Positions 46,101 to 55,054 of a stretch of DNA of 64,000 bases are shown piece after piece. Position numbers and translations under genes: made by a program. The DNA lies in the NCBI GenBank assembly GCA_910588375.1, contig CAJUQA010000002.1, forward strand, positions 207,183 through 271,182, given 5' to 3'. Under the pieces are notes generated by a model. The model ran no database searches. It was not told where the DNA came from and worked only from the letters and a program-made list of their open reading frames with translations. The DNA is from an uncultured Odoribacter sp. GTDB taxonomy: Bacteria > Bacteroidota > Bacteroidia > Bacteroidales > Marinifilaceae. The first letter of the stretch is position 1. The number at the start of each line of letters is the position of its first letter.

Positions 46101-46108
46101 TATCTTTG
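46101..46108 (+). promoter_or_regulatory. -7 promoter element of the small XRE gene
   Basis: TATCTTTG, an exact consensus match, 27 nt before the start codon at 46135. The upstream run TTTTTATCTTTTTATTG offers no clear -33 element at 19 nt. Confidence 0.6.
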
Positions 46109-46134
46109 CAGAAGAAATATCGAAAGCATTAAAG

Positions 46135-46335
46135 ATGGATAAGCCAAAAAATCGAATAAAAGAGGTGTTGGAAGAGAAAGGCATAAAACAAACATGGTTG
46201 GCGGAAAAACTCGGAAAGAGTTTTTGCATCGTTAACTCTTATGTTTGTAATAGACGTCAGCCAAGTTTGGATGTATTGTTCGAAATAGCAAACATCCTAC
46301 AAGTTAATCCGAAAGATTTAATCAGCAGTAAATAA
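46135..46335 (+). CDS. Small XRE regulator of defence-island type
   Basis: A 66-residue protein that is only a Cro/C1 HTH domain (NRIKEVLEEKGIKQTWLAEKL, then VNSYVCNRRQPSLDVLFEIA). This short form is often found beside restriction, toxin or other defence genes in Bacteroidota, in my recollection. The recognition helix lies at about residues 30-40. A consensus promoter precedes it. It is 171 nt before the PIN-GNAT gene; the gap has no ORF, and one short frame there ends in NEEHDQ, so a lost gene is possible. It likely controls the operon. Confidence 0.85.
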   Translation: MDKPKNRIKEVLEEKGIKQTWLAEKLGKSFCIVNSYVCNRRQPSLDVLFEIANILQVNPKDLISSK

Positions 46336-46506
46336 GCCCAAACATATGAAATGATACGAAATTCTCAAAAGTTCCGAATATAGTCTTGAGCTGTTCAATC
46401 GTCTTAATAATTATCGATTTTTGGTTGACTTTAAAAGTCGGTAAAGATAAAAACGAAGAACACGACCAATAAAATATACCATTAGTTCACCCAAATAATA
46501 TTCCTG

Positions 46507-47973
46507 ATGAATATATTATTAGACACGAATATCATTATCCCATTGGAAGATACGAGTAGGATTCTTGACACGTCCTTTGCCGAACTGCGGAAATTATCTG
46601 CAGAACAGCAACATTGTCTATATATTCATCCGATACAGTTTGAAGATATCAACCGAGACAAGAATCAAGAAAGACAGAAAATCGTATTATCTCGATTAAA
46701 ACAATATTCGCAAATAGAGAATCCTCCCATTCTTTCCGCTCAGGAGTGCGACGAACTCGGTTTGTCACAATCTAATGACAACGACAAGGTAGACAATAAT
46801 GTATTGTTCACTTTATATCGTGGTGCCGTACATCTTCTTGTTACAAATGATGAAGGCATACACAAAAAAGCCTTACGGATTGGCTTGCAGGATAAAGTAT
46901 ATCGATTAGAACAATTCTTGTTATTACTTCGGCGATATACGACTGTCCCGTTTTCTTTCGATTACACTGGTGTAAAAGAACGTTTTTTATATGAAATAAA
47001 CAAGAACCAACCTTTTTTCGAGTCCTTGCGTCAATCATACGCTGGATTCGATCAATGGTTTCAGAAATGTGCCACAGACAAGCGAAAATGCTGGTGTATC
47101 GAAAACGGAGACGGTAATGTTGCCGCAATCTGTATTTACAAAAACGAACAGGATACTCGACTAACCGATAACGGGGAGATTATTCCCGGACGGATCTTGA
47201 AACTTTGTACTTTCAAGGTTGACACAATGGCTCGTGGGAAAAAATTGGGTGAGCGACTTTTGTATATCGCATTCGATTATTGTGTAAAAAACAAGTTGGA
47301 TTGGGTATATCTACATACGTTCGGAGAAGAACAGAAAACACTTGTAGGACTTTGTTTAGATTATGGCTTTTATTGCCTCGGTAAATATAAACAAGATGAT
47401 GTTTATATCAAGCCAATGAAATTAATGGATGATAATTGCGGTAGTTTGGATTCTTTGATAAGGTATTATCCCTACTTCAGGGATAATGAATCCGTTCAAA
47501 AATTCATTATTCCTATTCAACCGCAATATCATGAAGATTTGTTCCCGGACTTCAGTAGCATGAAAGGCTCTTTATTCGAGAAGGATCAATCGTTATATTC
47601 TTGTCAAGGTAACACCATAAAAAAAGCTTATTTATGTCATTCTCGAATCAAATCCATTCGGAAAGGTGATATTGTCCTATTCTATAGAAGCAAAGATCGC
47701 AAATCCATACAATGTATGGGTATAGTCGAAGACGTTTTGTCTTCAGAAAATATCGACGAAGTATTTCCTGCCATTGCCAAAAGAACCGTCTACAATTATT
47801 CGGATCTACAGCAGATTCTAAAGAAAAAGACGTTGGTAATACTTTTCCGGTATATAGCTCTTGACAAAGAAATATCCTATCAACAGATAGCTAAAGCCAA
47901 AGTTGAAGGATATATCCAAAGTATTAGAAAAATTGATAATCAACAATATTCAGTATTGATACATGAAAACTGA
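46507..47973 (+). CDS. PIN-GNAT-EVE-like three-domain fusion
   Basis: A 488-residue protein with three parts. Residues 1-130 form a PIN-type ribonuclease domain, with acidic residues Asp6 (LLDTNIIIP), Asp96 and Asp115 (TNDEG). Residues about 135-310 form a GNAT acetyltransferase, with the acetyl-CoA loop ARGKKLGERLL and a final strand YGFYCLGKY. Residues about 315-488 are PUA/EVE-like, containing GDIVLFYRS and VPIQPQYHEDLFP-type text (IIPIQPQYHEDLFPDF). PIN cleaves RNA, GNAT proteins of toxins acetylate tRNA-bound amino acids, and EVE domains bind modified bases. Together they suggest an RNA-targeting effector; this is inference. The ASCH gene overlaps its end by 11 nt. Confidence 0.75.
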   Translation: MNILLDTNIIIPLEDTSRILDTSFAELRKLSAEQQHCLYIHPIQFEDINRDKNQERQKIVLSRLKQYSQIENPPILSAQECDELGLSQSNDNDKVDNNVLFTLYRGAVHLLVTNDEGIHKKALRIGLQDKVYRLEQFLLLLRRYTTVPFSFDYTGVKERFLYEINKNQPFFESLRQSYAGFDQWFQKCATDKRKCWCIENGDGNVAAICIYKNEQDTRLTDNGEIIPGRILKLCTFKVDTMARGKKLGERLLYIAFDYCVKNKLDWVYLHTFGEEQKTLVGLCLDYGFYCLGKYKQDDVYIKPMKLMDDNCGSLDSLIRYYPYFRDNESVQKFIIPIQPQYHEDLFPDFSSMKGSLFEKDQSLYSCQGNTIKKAYLCHSRIKSIRKGDIVLFYRSKDRKSIQCMGIVEDVLSSENIDEVFPAIAKRTVYNYSDLQQILKKKTLVILFRYIALDKEISYQQIAKAKVEGYIQSIRKIDNQQYSVLIHEN

Positions 47974-48379
47974 AACGATTATATTATCCATTCATCCAAA
48001 TCATATTGAAAAAATATTATCTGGGGAAAAGCAATACGAGTATCGCAAGCGTATTCCTGCGGATATACGACATATTGTCGTATATGCAACTGCGCCTATC
48101 AAAAAGATTGTCGCCTTGATTAAGATTGATTCTATTTTAAAGGGGACGCCAGAAAGCGTGTGGGAAAAAACTAAAAGACATGCCGGGGTTTCCAAGGATT
48201 TTTTCATGCTTTATTTTGCCGACCATCAAGATTCTTATGCAATTAAATTTAAAACGGTTTTCAAATTAAAGACTCCGAAATCTTTAATGTGTTTGGATAA
48301 TAATATTGCTGCTCCACAATCTTATACATACCTCACAGAGACAACAGAGGAATTGTGTAATAAATTAGGAATAAAGTGA
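47963..48379 (+). CDS. ASCH (PUA-like) domain protein
   Basis: A 138-residue protein whose start SIHPNHIEKILSGEKQYEYR follows the ASCH pattern, with VVYATAPIKKIVALIKI and the Trp-containing segment ESVWEKTKRHAG further on. ASCH domains are PUA-like and are expected to bind RNA or nucleotides. The start overlaps the upstream gene by 11 nt, and the Fic gene begins 8 nt downstream, so the three are cotranscribed. It may give target recognition, or act as an antitoxin, to the fusion protein. Confidence 0.75.
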   Translation: MKTETIILSIHPNHIEKILSGEKQYEYRKRIPADIRHIVVYATAPIKKIVALIKIDSILKGTPESVWEKTKRHAGVSKDFFMLYFADHQDSYAIKFKTVFKLKTPKSLMCLDNNIAAPQSYTYLTETTEELCNKLGIK

Positions 48380-48386
48380 TTGAGCT

Positions 48387-49514
48387 ATGATAAACTTCGA
48401 TGAATACATCCGCCAAGGCGAACCACAGCAACGTGAAAAAGGTTACGCATGGCAAACTGCTATCGGCTTGCAGGCAGTCGATGGGCTGAAACCCTCCGAT
48501 TATCTTATTGAGACCGCACGCAAAGATATCGAAGGCGAAATTACGATTGACGAGGCCGAACAACTTATAAAGAGCTATTACCAGTCGAAAGAAGCTCGCA
48601 CACCAGAAGATGCGGAAATGCACGAGGCGGACACGGCTTCAACGAACATTCGTAGGCTTCTTACCGAAAAAACATTTGCGTTTACGCTTGTCGGACTAAC
48701 ATCGATTCATCGTCGAATATTCGATGGTGTATTCAAGTTTGCCGGTCAAATACGCGATTACAACATCACGAAAAAGGAATGGGTGCTGCGTGGAGATACG
48801 GTGCTCTATGTTTCCGCGCCCGATCTTCGCAAAGCGATTGAATATGATTTGGAACAAGAACGCCAGTTCGACTATTCAAAAGTGGACAGGAATGGATTAG
48901 TGAGCCACATAGCTAAGTTTGTGTCGGGACTATGGCAAATCCATCCGTTCGGCGAGGGAAATACCCGAACAACTGCCGTGTTCACGATTCTCTATCTACG
49001 TTCTATGGGCTTTGACGTAACAAACGACCTATTCGCCAATTATTCGTGGTATTTCCGTAATGCGTTGGTACGCGCAAACTACCAAAACGTGCAAAAAGGC
49101 ATTATGCGCAATTCCGAATACTTGGAACGATTTTTCCGCAATCTGTTATTGGGCGAAAATAACGAGCTGCGGAATCGGTATATGGTCGTAAATGCACCGA
49201 AAGAATTGGTTACAGAGCAAGTACAACATGATAACCATACAAGTACCGAACAACCTACCGTACAACTAACCGAACAAGTTCGCACTTTGCTGTTAGCCTT
49301 ATCAAATGAACAATTATCGCTGAAAAGATTAATGGAGAAAGTCGGACTAAAACATCGCCCGACTTTTATAGAAAACTACATAAATCCTGCTGTCGAGACT
49401 GGTATTCTCAAGATTCTATATCCCGATAAACCCAATCATCCAAAGCAGAAATATTTGCTGACAGCAAAAGGGCTGGCCTTATATAATGATCTAAAGATAA
49501 ACCATTCTATATAA
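48387..49514 (+). CDS. Fic/DOC family AMP-transferase-like protein
   Basis: A 375-residue protein. Residues 1-75 resemble the VbhA-type antitoxin helix bundle (GLKPSDYLIETARKDIEGEITIDEAEQLI). The Fic core (about 85-270) holds the catalytic HPFGEGNTRTT (His186, Arg194), which transfers AMP or another nucleotide moiety to a target hydroxyl. The C-terminal 100 residues contain a winged-helix-like part (LTEQVRTLLLALSNEQLSLKRLMEKVGLK) ending in YLLTAKGLAL. Fusion of an antitoxin-like helix at the N-terminus suggests self-inhibition. It is the last gene of the operon. It is the most secure family call in this island. Confidence 0.92.
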   Translation: MINFDEYIRQGEPQQREKGYAWQTAIGLQAVDGLKPSDYLIETARKDIEGEITIDEAEQLIKSYYQSKEARTPEDAEMHEADTASTNIRRLLTEKTFAFTLVGLTSIHRRIFDGVFKFAGQIRDYNITKKEWVLRGDTVLYVSAPDLRKAIEYDLEQERQFDYSKVDRNGLVSHIAKFVSGLWQIHPFGEGNTRTTAVFTILYLRSMGFDVTNDLFANYSWYFRNALVRANYQNVQKGIMRNSEYLERFFRNLLLGENNELRNRYMVVNAPKELVTEQVQHDNHTSTEQPTVQLTEQVRTLLLALSNEQLSLKRLMEKVGLKHRPTFIENYINPAVETGILKILYPDKPNHPKQKYLLTAKGLALYNDLKINHSI

Positions 49515-49644
49515 TAGTTAGTCAATCGCAATTATATTACATTTACCTTTGCCGACATTCAATATTTAATCGATAATGGGGTTGAAAAAGATGCCCCAAA
49601 AGCACCTGGCTTTCGGGACACCATCAACTCATTTCACACCCTCT

Positions 49645-50277
49645 TTACGCCAACTCCACATACTTCGTATCCGAAGCCTTGTCGCCTTTCTCTGAGAGCA
49701 CGAAGACATACACGCACAGATTCTCCTTCTTCCAGGTTTCGTCCAGCTCCGCCGTCACCGCTTCCGCATCCGAACGTTTATTCAACTCAAACACCGCAAC
49801 CTCCTCCAACTCCTTCTCCAGCACGGCAGCATACAGCAGATCGGTAGCCTTGCGACACCGCCCGTTCTTCTGTGCCGGATGTGTAAACGTCAGTATAGGC
49901 TGCTCTCCGGTACAAGTCACTGTCACTTTCGGAACCTCCAATCGTCCCTTGGAACAGGCGATTCGGGCGTAATCCACCGACACCTTCCCTTCTTCGCTCA
50001 CGCTTACCACACCGGCATTCGCCTGCATAAACGCATTCTGGGCGCTCAGCTGCTTTTGCCGGGAAGGAAATCCCAACTCCACCGCTTCGCCGAATATATT
50101 TCCCCAGTCGGACAATTCGGTAAAGGCACGCCGTTGGCGTTGTTGCGCCGGAGTATTCGACGTATTCTCCTCGATTTTCATTTTTACTATATTCTGTCCT
50201 TTCACTTGACAGAACGTTTGTTCGCCGACAGACTTCTTAACCCGCCGTGCGATGGCAGTCGACTGATAAATAGCCAT
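49645..50277 (-). CDS. DUF6266-like protein 1
   Basis: A 210-residue protein that resembles DUF6266 members of Bacteroidota: an N-terminal MAIYQSTAIARRVKKSVGEQTFCQVKGQNIV, an NTPAQQRQRRAFTELSDWG helix, and a C-terminal pair of beta domains ending in DTKYVELA. The family function is unknown. Its start overlaps the end of the next gene by 41 nt. It has no signal peptide. Confidence 0.6.
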   Translation of the reverse strand: MAIYQSTAIARRVKKSVGEQTFCQVKGQNIVKMKIEENTSNTPAQQRQRRAFTELSDWGNIFGEAVELGFPSRQKQLSAQNAFMQANAGVVSVSEEGKVSVDYARIACSKGRLEVPKVTVTCTGEQPILTFTHPAQKNGRCRKATDLLYAAVLEKELEEVAVFELNKRSDAEAVTAELDETWKKENLCVYVFVLSEKGDKASDTKYVELA

Positions 50278-50929
50278 AACTTTCTTTTTTTATTAAATTA
50301 AAATACTTGCTCTTTGAACAATCTCCCGTTGCATGCGAGCAAAACAAAACATACAAATGGGGATACTCTTGCAGATGCGCCGGCAAACGGAACCTTACCT
50401 GCCCGTCCCGCCGCCTCCCTTCGGCGACCTCCAGCGGCTCGACATCAAACGTCTCGCAATCCTTCATCACAAATAGCTTCAAGCAGTCGTCCACCCGGGC
50501 ATTCACCTGGTGGGGCGTATTTGTCCACTCCAGCAACCACACTCCCGCTTCCTCTGTCTCGTTCACCCGTAATTCATCCGGTAAAGTCAGTATACCGTCT
50601 GCAAGCCGGATTTTGGAGAAATCACAAATCATCCCGTTGCTATTGAACGCGGGCAAATTTTGCTGCACCAACAGATTATACCCGTTCGTCACTTTCCCTT
50701 CCGCCGCCTTCTGCCAATAGGGATAAATACCCACCTCCTTCAACGCTTGGTAAAAGATAGCAATAGACGCTATCCTCTCCTGTTGAGCCACTTGTCCCGG
50801 TGACGAAGGCGGCTTTACCTTCGTGGGCTTTTTCCGAATACAACGCCGACCTCGATACATATAAAAGATCAAATCATCTATTGCACCCAGGTAGTTGCCT
50901 AAAATCGGATAATTTTCTTTTATTATCAT
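50237..50929 (-). CDS. DUF6266-like protein 2
   Basis: A 230-residue protein of the same type: N-terminal Gly/Lys-rich strand (PILGNYLGAIDDLIFYMYRGRR), then SPGQVAQQERIASIAIFYQAL, NGYNLLVQQNLPAFN, and C-terminal KSKYFNLI. Members of this family are often found in pairs. It is 5' of the first DUF6266-like gene and overlaps it by 41 nt in another frame. The sequence beyond KSKYFNLI (about 20 residues) is an extension, perhaps caused by loss of the original stop. Function unknown. Confidence 0.6.
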   Translation of the reverse strand: MIIKENYPILGNYLGAIDDLIFYMYRGRRCIRKKPTKVKPPSSPGQVAQQERIASIAIFYQALKEVGIYPYWQKAAEGKVTNGYNLLVQQNLPAFNSNGMICDFSKIRLADGILTLPDELRVNETEEAGVWLLEWTNTPHQVNARVDDCLKLFVMKDCETFDVEPLEVAEGRRRDGQVRFRLPAHLQEYPHLYVLFCSHATGDCSKSKYFNLIKKESYGYLSVDCHRTAG

Positions 50930-51051
50930 AATTTATGATTTATATTTCCCATGATGCCCATAGGTTCATTGTTGGCACAAAGTAAAACTCACACTATGCC
51001 AAAATTTGTCCCCCTAATAAAAAAAATGATACTTTTACAAAAAAAAATTAC

Positions 51052-52023
51052 ATGGCAAGTCTGAAAGCAATCCAGCGTTATCTGATTATCATCCGGGAAA
51101 CCCGTCAAAGCAACGGTATAACGCTCAAAGAATTACAAGAAAAAGTAATAGATGAATTAACGGCACACGGCGATACCAACATTGCTGTTTCTGACCGGAC
51201 ACTGAAACGGGACCTCCAAAACATCCGAGACAACTTAAAAATAGGAATAAATTACACACCGTCCAAAGGTTATCACATGGCTGAAGATGAAGTTTCCCAA
51301 CCAAAAAACATCGAAAACATCCTGGAATCCTTCGATATACTTAATGCCCTGAACGCCGATACGGGCATGAACCATTTCGTTTATCCGGCTCGTCGTCCAG
51401 CTCAAGGTCGAGAACACCTATACCCGCTATTAAAAGCGACCCAAAAGAAACATCTCCTTTTCATTCGCTATCAGAAATTCGGAGAACAAGAGATATCCGA
51501 ATGGGAAATAGAGCCTTATGCCCTCAAAGAATGGCGCAGTCGTTGGTATCTTTTAGGAATAATTAAAGGTAAAAACCAACTAACGACTTTTGGTCTTGAC
51601 CGCATCATAAGCATGAAGAAACTTGCGGGGAAATTCATTCCCCGTGATATAAACATCTCCGAAATATATCGGGATTGTTTCGGTATTTATAACGACGAAA
51701 ATATTCCCGCAGAGGAAGTTATTCTTTCTTTTAATAAAAAAGAGGGAGAATATGTAAAAAGCCAGCCCATACATCATTCACAGGAAATCCTGCTCGATCC
51801 TACTCATCAAGACAGGCTCGTCATCCGTCTTAAAATCAAAATTACCAAAGAGTTCATACTGGAACTTCTGGCACGTGGCTTCTCACTGCAAGTGCACAAA
51901 CCTGATTCCTTGCGGCAGGAAATCCTCACGAGACACCAAGAGGCAATAGATATCAATTCCCATAACCTCCAAAGAAATACAGAAGTAGCCGAGCTTGATA
52001 ATGGCTGTCCGCACTCTTCTTAA
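51052..52023 (+). CDS. WYL-domain transcriptional regulator
   Basis: A 323-residue regulator. The N-terminal helix-turn-helix (about 1-75, with ISDRTLKRDLQNIRDNL-type text VSDRTLKRDLQNIRD) is followed by a WYL domain (about 125-210, with IEPYALKEWRSRWYLLGI and TFGLDRI) and a C-terminal WCX segment. WYL proteins sense nucleic acid or small ligands and often regulate DNA damage or defence genes. It lies between the DUF6266 pair (divergent) and the envelope operon (convergent). Its target is unknown. Confidence 0.88.
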   Translation: MASLKAIQRYLIIIRETRQSNGITLKELQEKVIDELTAHGDTNIAVSDRTLKRDLQNIRDNLKIGINYTPSKGYHMAEDEVSQPKNIENILESFDILNALNADTGMNHFVYPARRPAQGREHLYPLLKATQKKHLLFIRYQKFGEQEISEWEIEPYALKEWRSRWYLLGIIKGKNQLTTFGLDRIISMKKLAGKFIPRDINISEIYRDCFGIYNDENIPAEEVILSFNKKEGEYVKSQPIHHSQEILLDPTHQDRLVIRLKIKITKEFILELLARGFSLQVHKPDSLRQEILTRHQEAIDINSHNLQRNTEVAELDNGCPHSS

Positions 52024-52036
52024 CTATTCCCTAACT

Positions 52037-52070
52037 TATCCTAAACCTATCCGTGAATAGGTTTAGGATA
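52037..52070. terminator. Long palindromic terminator between convergent units
   Basis: A 14-bp perfect stem pairs 52037-52050 with 52057-52070 around the loop CCGTGA. It ends the WYL gene and the envelope operon arriving from the right. No strong T-tract is present. The bases after it repeat AAGGATAGCTTAGGGATAG. Confidence 0.7.
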
Positions 52071-52163
52071 GCATAAGGATAGCTTAGGGATAGAGATAAT
52101 TGCCGGATACCTCGAAGAAAACCAAAACATTGAGATTACTCGAAAGCCTCCAAAAATCACGCA

Positions 52164-52619
52164 TCATCTAAACCATTTACCAGCATCAAAATCTTTTTTA
52201 TTTTTTTCCCATTCATCCTTCATGCCCGACAGCGGAGGAAGGCTTTCAGAAAATTTACTGTCGATATAAAAAGCCCCCCTGATTTTACTTGATTCTCCCC
52301 CGAAAGCATTATGCAAAGCCATTGATTTCAATGCTAAAAATGTATTATTTGTAGGTGTTATCCATTTCCCATTTTTATAACAATAATAAATGAAGCTTTT
52401 GGAAACATTAGCATAAAGTCGCCATGAAGACATTTTATTGCGTGGAATATTCATTAAATCAAGCATATATACCTCTTTCCCTCTCGTGAGCCTTTGATAC
52501 CCTTTGGGTGCAACATATTCCGGTTTAGACTTTAATAAATCCCAATCATTACAGATGAAAAGCACTATTGATAGAACAATACCCAAAAACAAAAATCCCA
52601 ATAATAACTTTTTTTTCAT
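52164..52619 (-). CDS. Membrane-anchored protein, unknown
   Basis: About 151 residues from MKKKLLLGFLFLGIVLSIVL, a signal-anchor helix, then a soluble periplasmic part rich in aromatic and Ser residues (SWRLYANVSKSFIYYCYKNG, then KSMALHNAFGG). I do not recognise it. It is the last gene of the eight-gene operon and lies 44 nt after the preceding gene. Confidence 0.6.
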   Translation of the reverse strand: MKKKLLLGFLFLGIVLSIVLFICNDWDLLKSKPEYVAPKGYQRLTRGKEVYMLDLMNIPRNKMSSWRLYANVSKSFIYYCYKNGKWITPTNNTFLALKSMALHNAFGGESSKIRGAFYIDSKFSESLPPLSGMKDEWEKNKKDFDAGKWFR

Positions 52620-52662
52620 GTTTTCTAATTTAATCACGTTAATAATAATTTATACACTCTTA

Positions 52663-53343
52663 TCAATAGTTTTTCTGAGGACATGACATAATAAAACCGA
52701 GTTCGTCGTAAATACCAAGATTTCCATTTGAATCAATAATGAAATATTCAATATCATCACTGTCATAAGCAAATTTTTTAGAACCGTTTTTATTGGTATA
52801 GCGCATTTTATCTTCCGTAAATCTGTTGCCAATAATCTTCCGTAAGATGTAATTGTTGGATTTTTGGTATATCTGGTAAACGGTTTGTGTTCCCAGAGTA
52901 TTGTCATACCACGTTCCTATTACCTTTATGCCATTCTGTGAGGTGAGTATTAATAACGGAGAGCTTTCTATAAACTCGGATGTTGCCCCAAAATTAACAT
53001 TTAAATTGGGATTAAAATGACTGGTGGCAAAAGCACCATTCCCAACTTGCATTTCGGGCAAATAGTAGAGTATGAACAAATAAGAATACCGTGCATTCTT
53101 TTTCTTTAAGTATTTTGCAATTTCAGTCAATTCCTGTTTATTCAATTTGCGTGGAATACGGACATTTATACTCTTTCTTTGATTATACACCTCATCCACA
53201 TTGATAATGCTACAACCATATTTATTTAGAACATCGATATCCTGAGTACACCCAACAATTTCTGTTCCCAATAATGCTAAACCTATACAGAGGTAAACTA
53301 ATCGACTACACACGTGTAAGTGTGATACTTTTTTTCTTTTCAT
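52663..53343 (-). CDS. Lipoprotein, unknown
   Basis: About 226 residues from MKRKKVSHLH, with a hydrophobic stretch and a lipobox-like IVGCTQD. The mature part holds a possible beta-rich fold (GTWYDNTLGTQTVYQIYQ, SDDIEYFIIDSNGNLGIYD). No family is recognised. It belongs to the envelope operon, between a Sel1 gene and the small anchored protein. Confidence 0.6.
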   Translation of the reverse strand: MKRKKVSHLHVCSRLVYLCIGLALLGTEIVGCTQDIDVLNKYGCSIINVDEVYNQRKSINVRIPRKLNKQELTEIAKYLKKKNARYSYLFILYYLPEMQVGNGAFATSHFNPNLNVNFGATSEFIESSPLLILTSQNGIKVIGTWYDNTLGTQTVYQIYQKSNNYILRKIIGNRFTEDKMRYTNKNGSKKFAYDSDDIEYFIIDSNGNLGIYDELGFIMSCPQKNY

Positions 53344-53373
53344 ATGCAACATATATCATTAAAATAATTTGAA

Positions 53374-55029
53374 TTAATAACCTTTTTGAATGGAAATCAA
53401 ACCTTCCATTGCTCTCAGATTTCCTTGGGAAGCAGACTTCCTAAACCATTCGGCGGCTTTCTTTTTATTTATAGGCACACCATCTCCCAAATAATAACAA
53501 AGTCCCAAATTGAATTGTGACGCTGCGTTTCCTTGTTCGGCAGCTTTCCTAAACCATTCAATAGCTTTTACCTTATCTTCGGGTACTCCCAAGCCATCTG
53601 AATAACAAACACCTAAATTATATTGAGCTTGGGCATTTTCCTTCTCTGCTGCTTTGCGCCACCATTCCACGGCTTTTTCTCGGTTTGCGGCAGCTCCATT
53701 TCCATTGAAATAGCAAAGAGCCAAATTACATTGAGCTTCAACAATTCCCTGTTCTGCAGATTTTGTAAGCCATTCTACGCCCTTTTTTTTATTTACAGAT
53801 GTACCGATACCCTCTAAATATAAAAGTCCCAAATCTGCTTGCGCCTTCGCATGTCCTTGTTCAGCAGCCTTACTATACCATTCTACTGTTTTTGCCTTAT
53901 TAATTGGAACACCATTACCTTTAAAATAGCAAAGGCCTAAAATATATTGGGCATCAATATCGTCCTGATTTGCTGCTTTACGCAACCATTCCATCGCTTT
54001 TAATTTATTGACAGAGGTGCCTATACCATACAAATAACAATAACCTAATTGGTATTGTGCTTTGGAATATCCTTGTCCTGCCGATTTTGAAATCAATTCC
54101 AGAGCCTTCTGTTCATCCTTAGGCACATCAATACCTCTCAAATAAAAAATTCCTAAAAAATATTCCGCTTTTGCATGTCCTTGCTTTACAGCTTTAGCAA
54201 ACCATTCTGCAGCTTTTGAATAATCTACAGGAACTCCGTAACCATGCGCATAGCAAGTTCCTAAATTAAACTGAGAACTTGCCAAACCTTGTTCTGCAGC
54301 TTTCATATACCACTCAATAGCTTTTTCTTGATTCTTGGTCACTCCGTTTCCCCTTTCGTAGCAATACCCTAAATTATGTTGTGCCGATACTATTCCCTGT
54401 TCTGCCGAATTGCTATAACACTCAACAGCTTTCATAATGTTTCTATGTACACCTATACCATTTTCATAATAATAGCCTAATTGGAATTGAGCCTCAGCAT
54501 GCCCTTGCCTTGCAGCTTTAAGATACCATTCTGCTGCTTTCATTTTATCAAGTGATATTTCTTTCCCATTATCATAATAATTTCCTAATTTACATTGAGC
54601 ATCCGCATATCCTTGTTTTGCAGATTTTTCAAACCATTCTACAGCTTTTTCTTTATTTATTTCTACCCCCTTTCCATCCCAATAATACCAACCTAATATG
54701 AATTGTGCTTCTGCTTCTCCTTGTTCTGCAGAAAAAGTATACCACACCACAGCCTCAGATGGATTTATAGATACCCCCTCTCCAATAGCATAACAATTTC
54801 CTAAACAAAACTGAGCCCCTGCATGTCCTTGTTTTGCAGATTTTTCAAACCATTCTACAGCTTTTTCTTTATTTATTTCTACTCCCTCTCCATTCCTATA
54901 ACAACAACCTAACGTGAATTGAGCCTCAGCATCCCCTTGTTCCGCCTTTTCCTTATATTCCTCAAAATTCTGTGCAAAGATTTGCAACGAGAAAATAACA
55001 ATAACAAATAACAATAGTAATCTTTTCAT
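53374..55029 (-). CDS. Sel1-repeat exported protein (large)
   Basis: About 551 residues from MKRLLLLFVIVIF; the signal peptide ends at IFAQ, then NFEEYKEKAEQGDAEAQF. The remainder is about 14 Sel1-like repeats of 36 residues, of the form AEAQFxLGxCYxxGxGVxxNxxKAxEWYxKAAEQG. Sel1 proteins form solenoids that scaffold protein complexes. The N-terminal 20 mature residues are nearly identical, in DNA as well, to the gene upstream, so one arose by tandem duplication. It acts in the periplasm or at the outer membrane. Confidence 0.88.
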   Translation of the reverse strand: MKRLLLLFVIVIFSLQIFAQNFEEYKEKAEQGDAEAQFTLGCCYRNGEGVEINKEKAVEWFEKSAKQGHAGAQFCLGNCYAIGEGVSINPSEAVVWYTFSAEQGEAEAQFILGWYYWDGKGVEINKEKAVEWFEKSAKQGYADAQCKLGNYYDNGKEISLDKMKAAEWYLKAARQGHAEAQFQLGYYYENGIGVHRNIMKAVECYSNSAEQGIVSAQHNLGYCYERGNGVTKNQEKAIEWYMKAAEQGLASSQFNLGTCYAHGYGVPVDYSKAAEWFAKAVKQGHAKAEYFLGIFYLRGIDVPKDEQKALELISKSAGQGYSKAQYQLGYCYLYGIGTSVNKLKAMEWLRKAANQDDIDAQYILGLCYFKGNGVPINKAKTVEWYSKAAEQGHAKAQADLGLLYLEGIGTSVNKKKGVEWLTKSAEQGIVEAQCNLALCYFNGNGAAANREKAVEWWRKAAEKENAQAQYNLGVCYSDGLGVPEDKVKAIEWFRKAAEQGNAASQFNLGLCYYLGDGVPINKKKAAEWFRKSASQGNLRAMEGLISIQKGY

Positions 55030-55054
55030 ATATAGATAATTAAAAAACAACATA

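Noticed and set aside
46336..46506. Possible remnant gene between XRE and the PIN fusion
   Set aside because: A frame reading DFWLTLKVGKDKNEEHDQ ends in a stop; too short and unrecognised to call.
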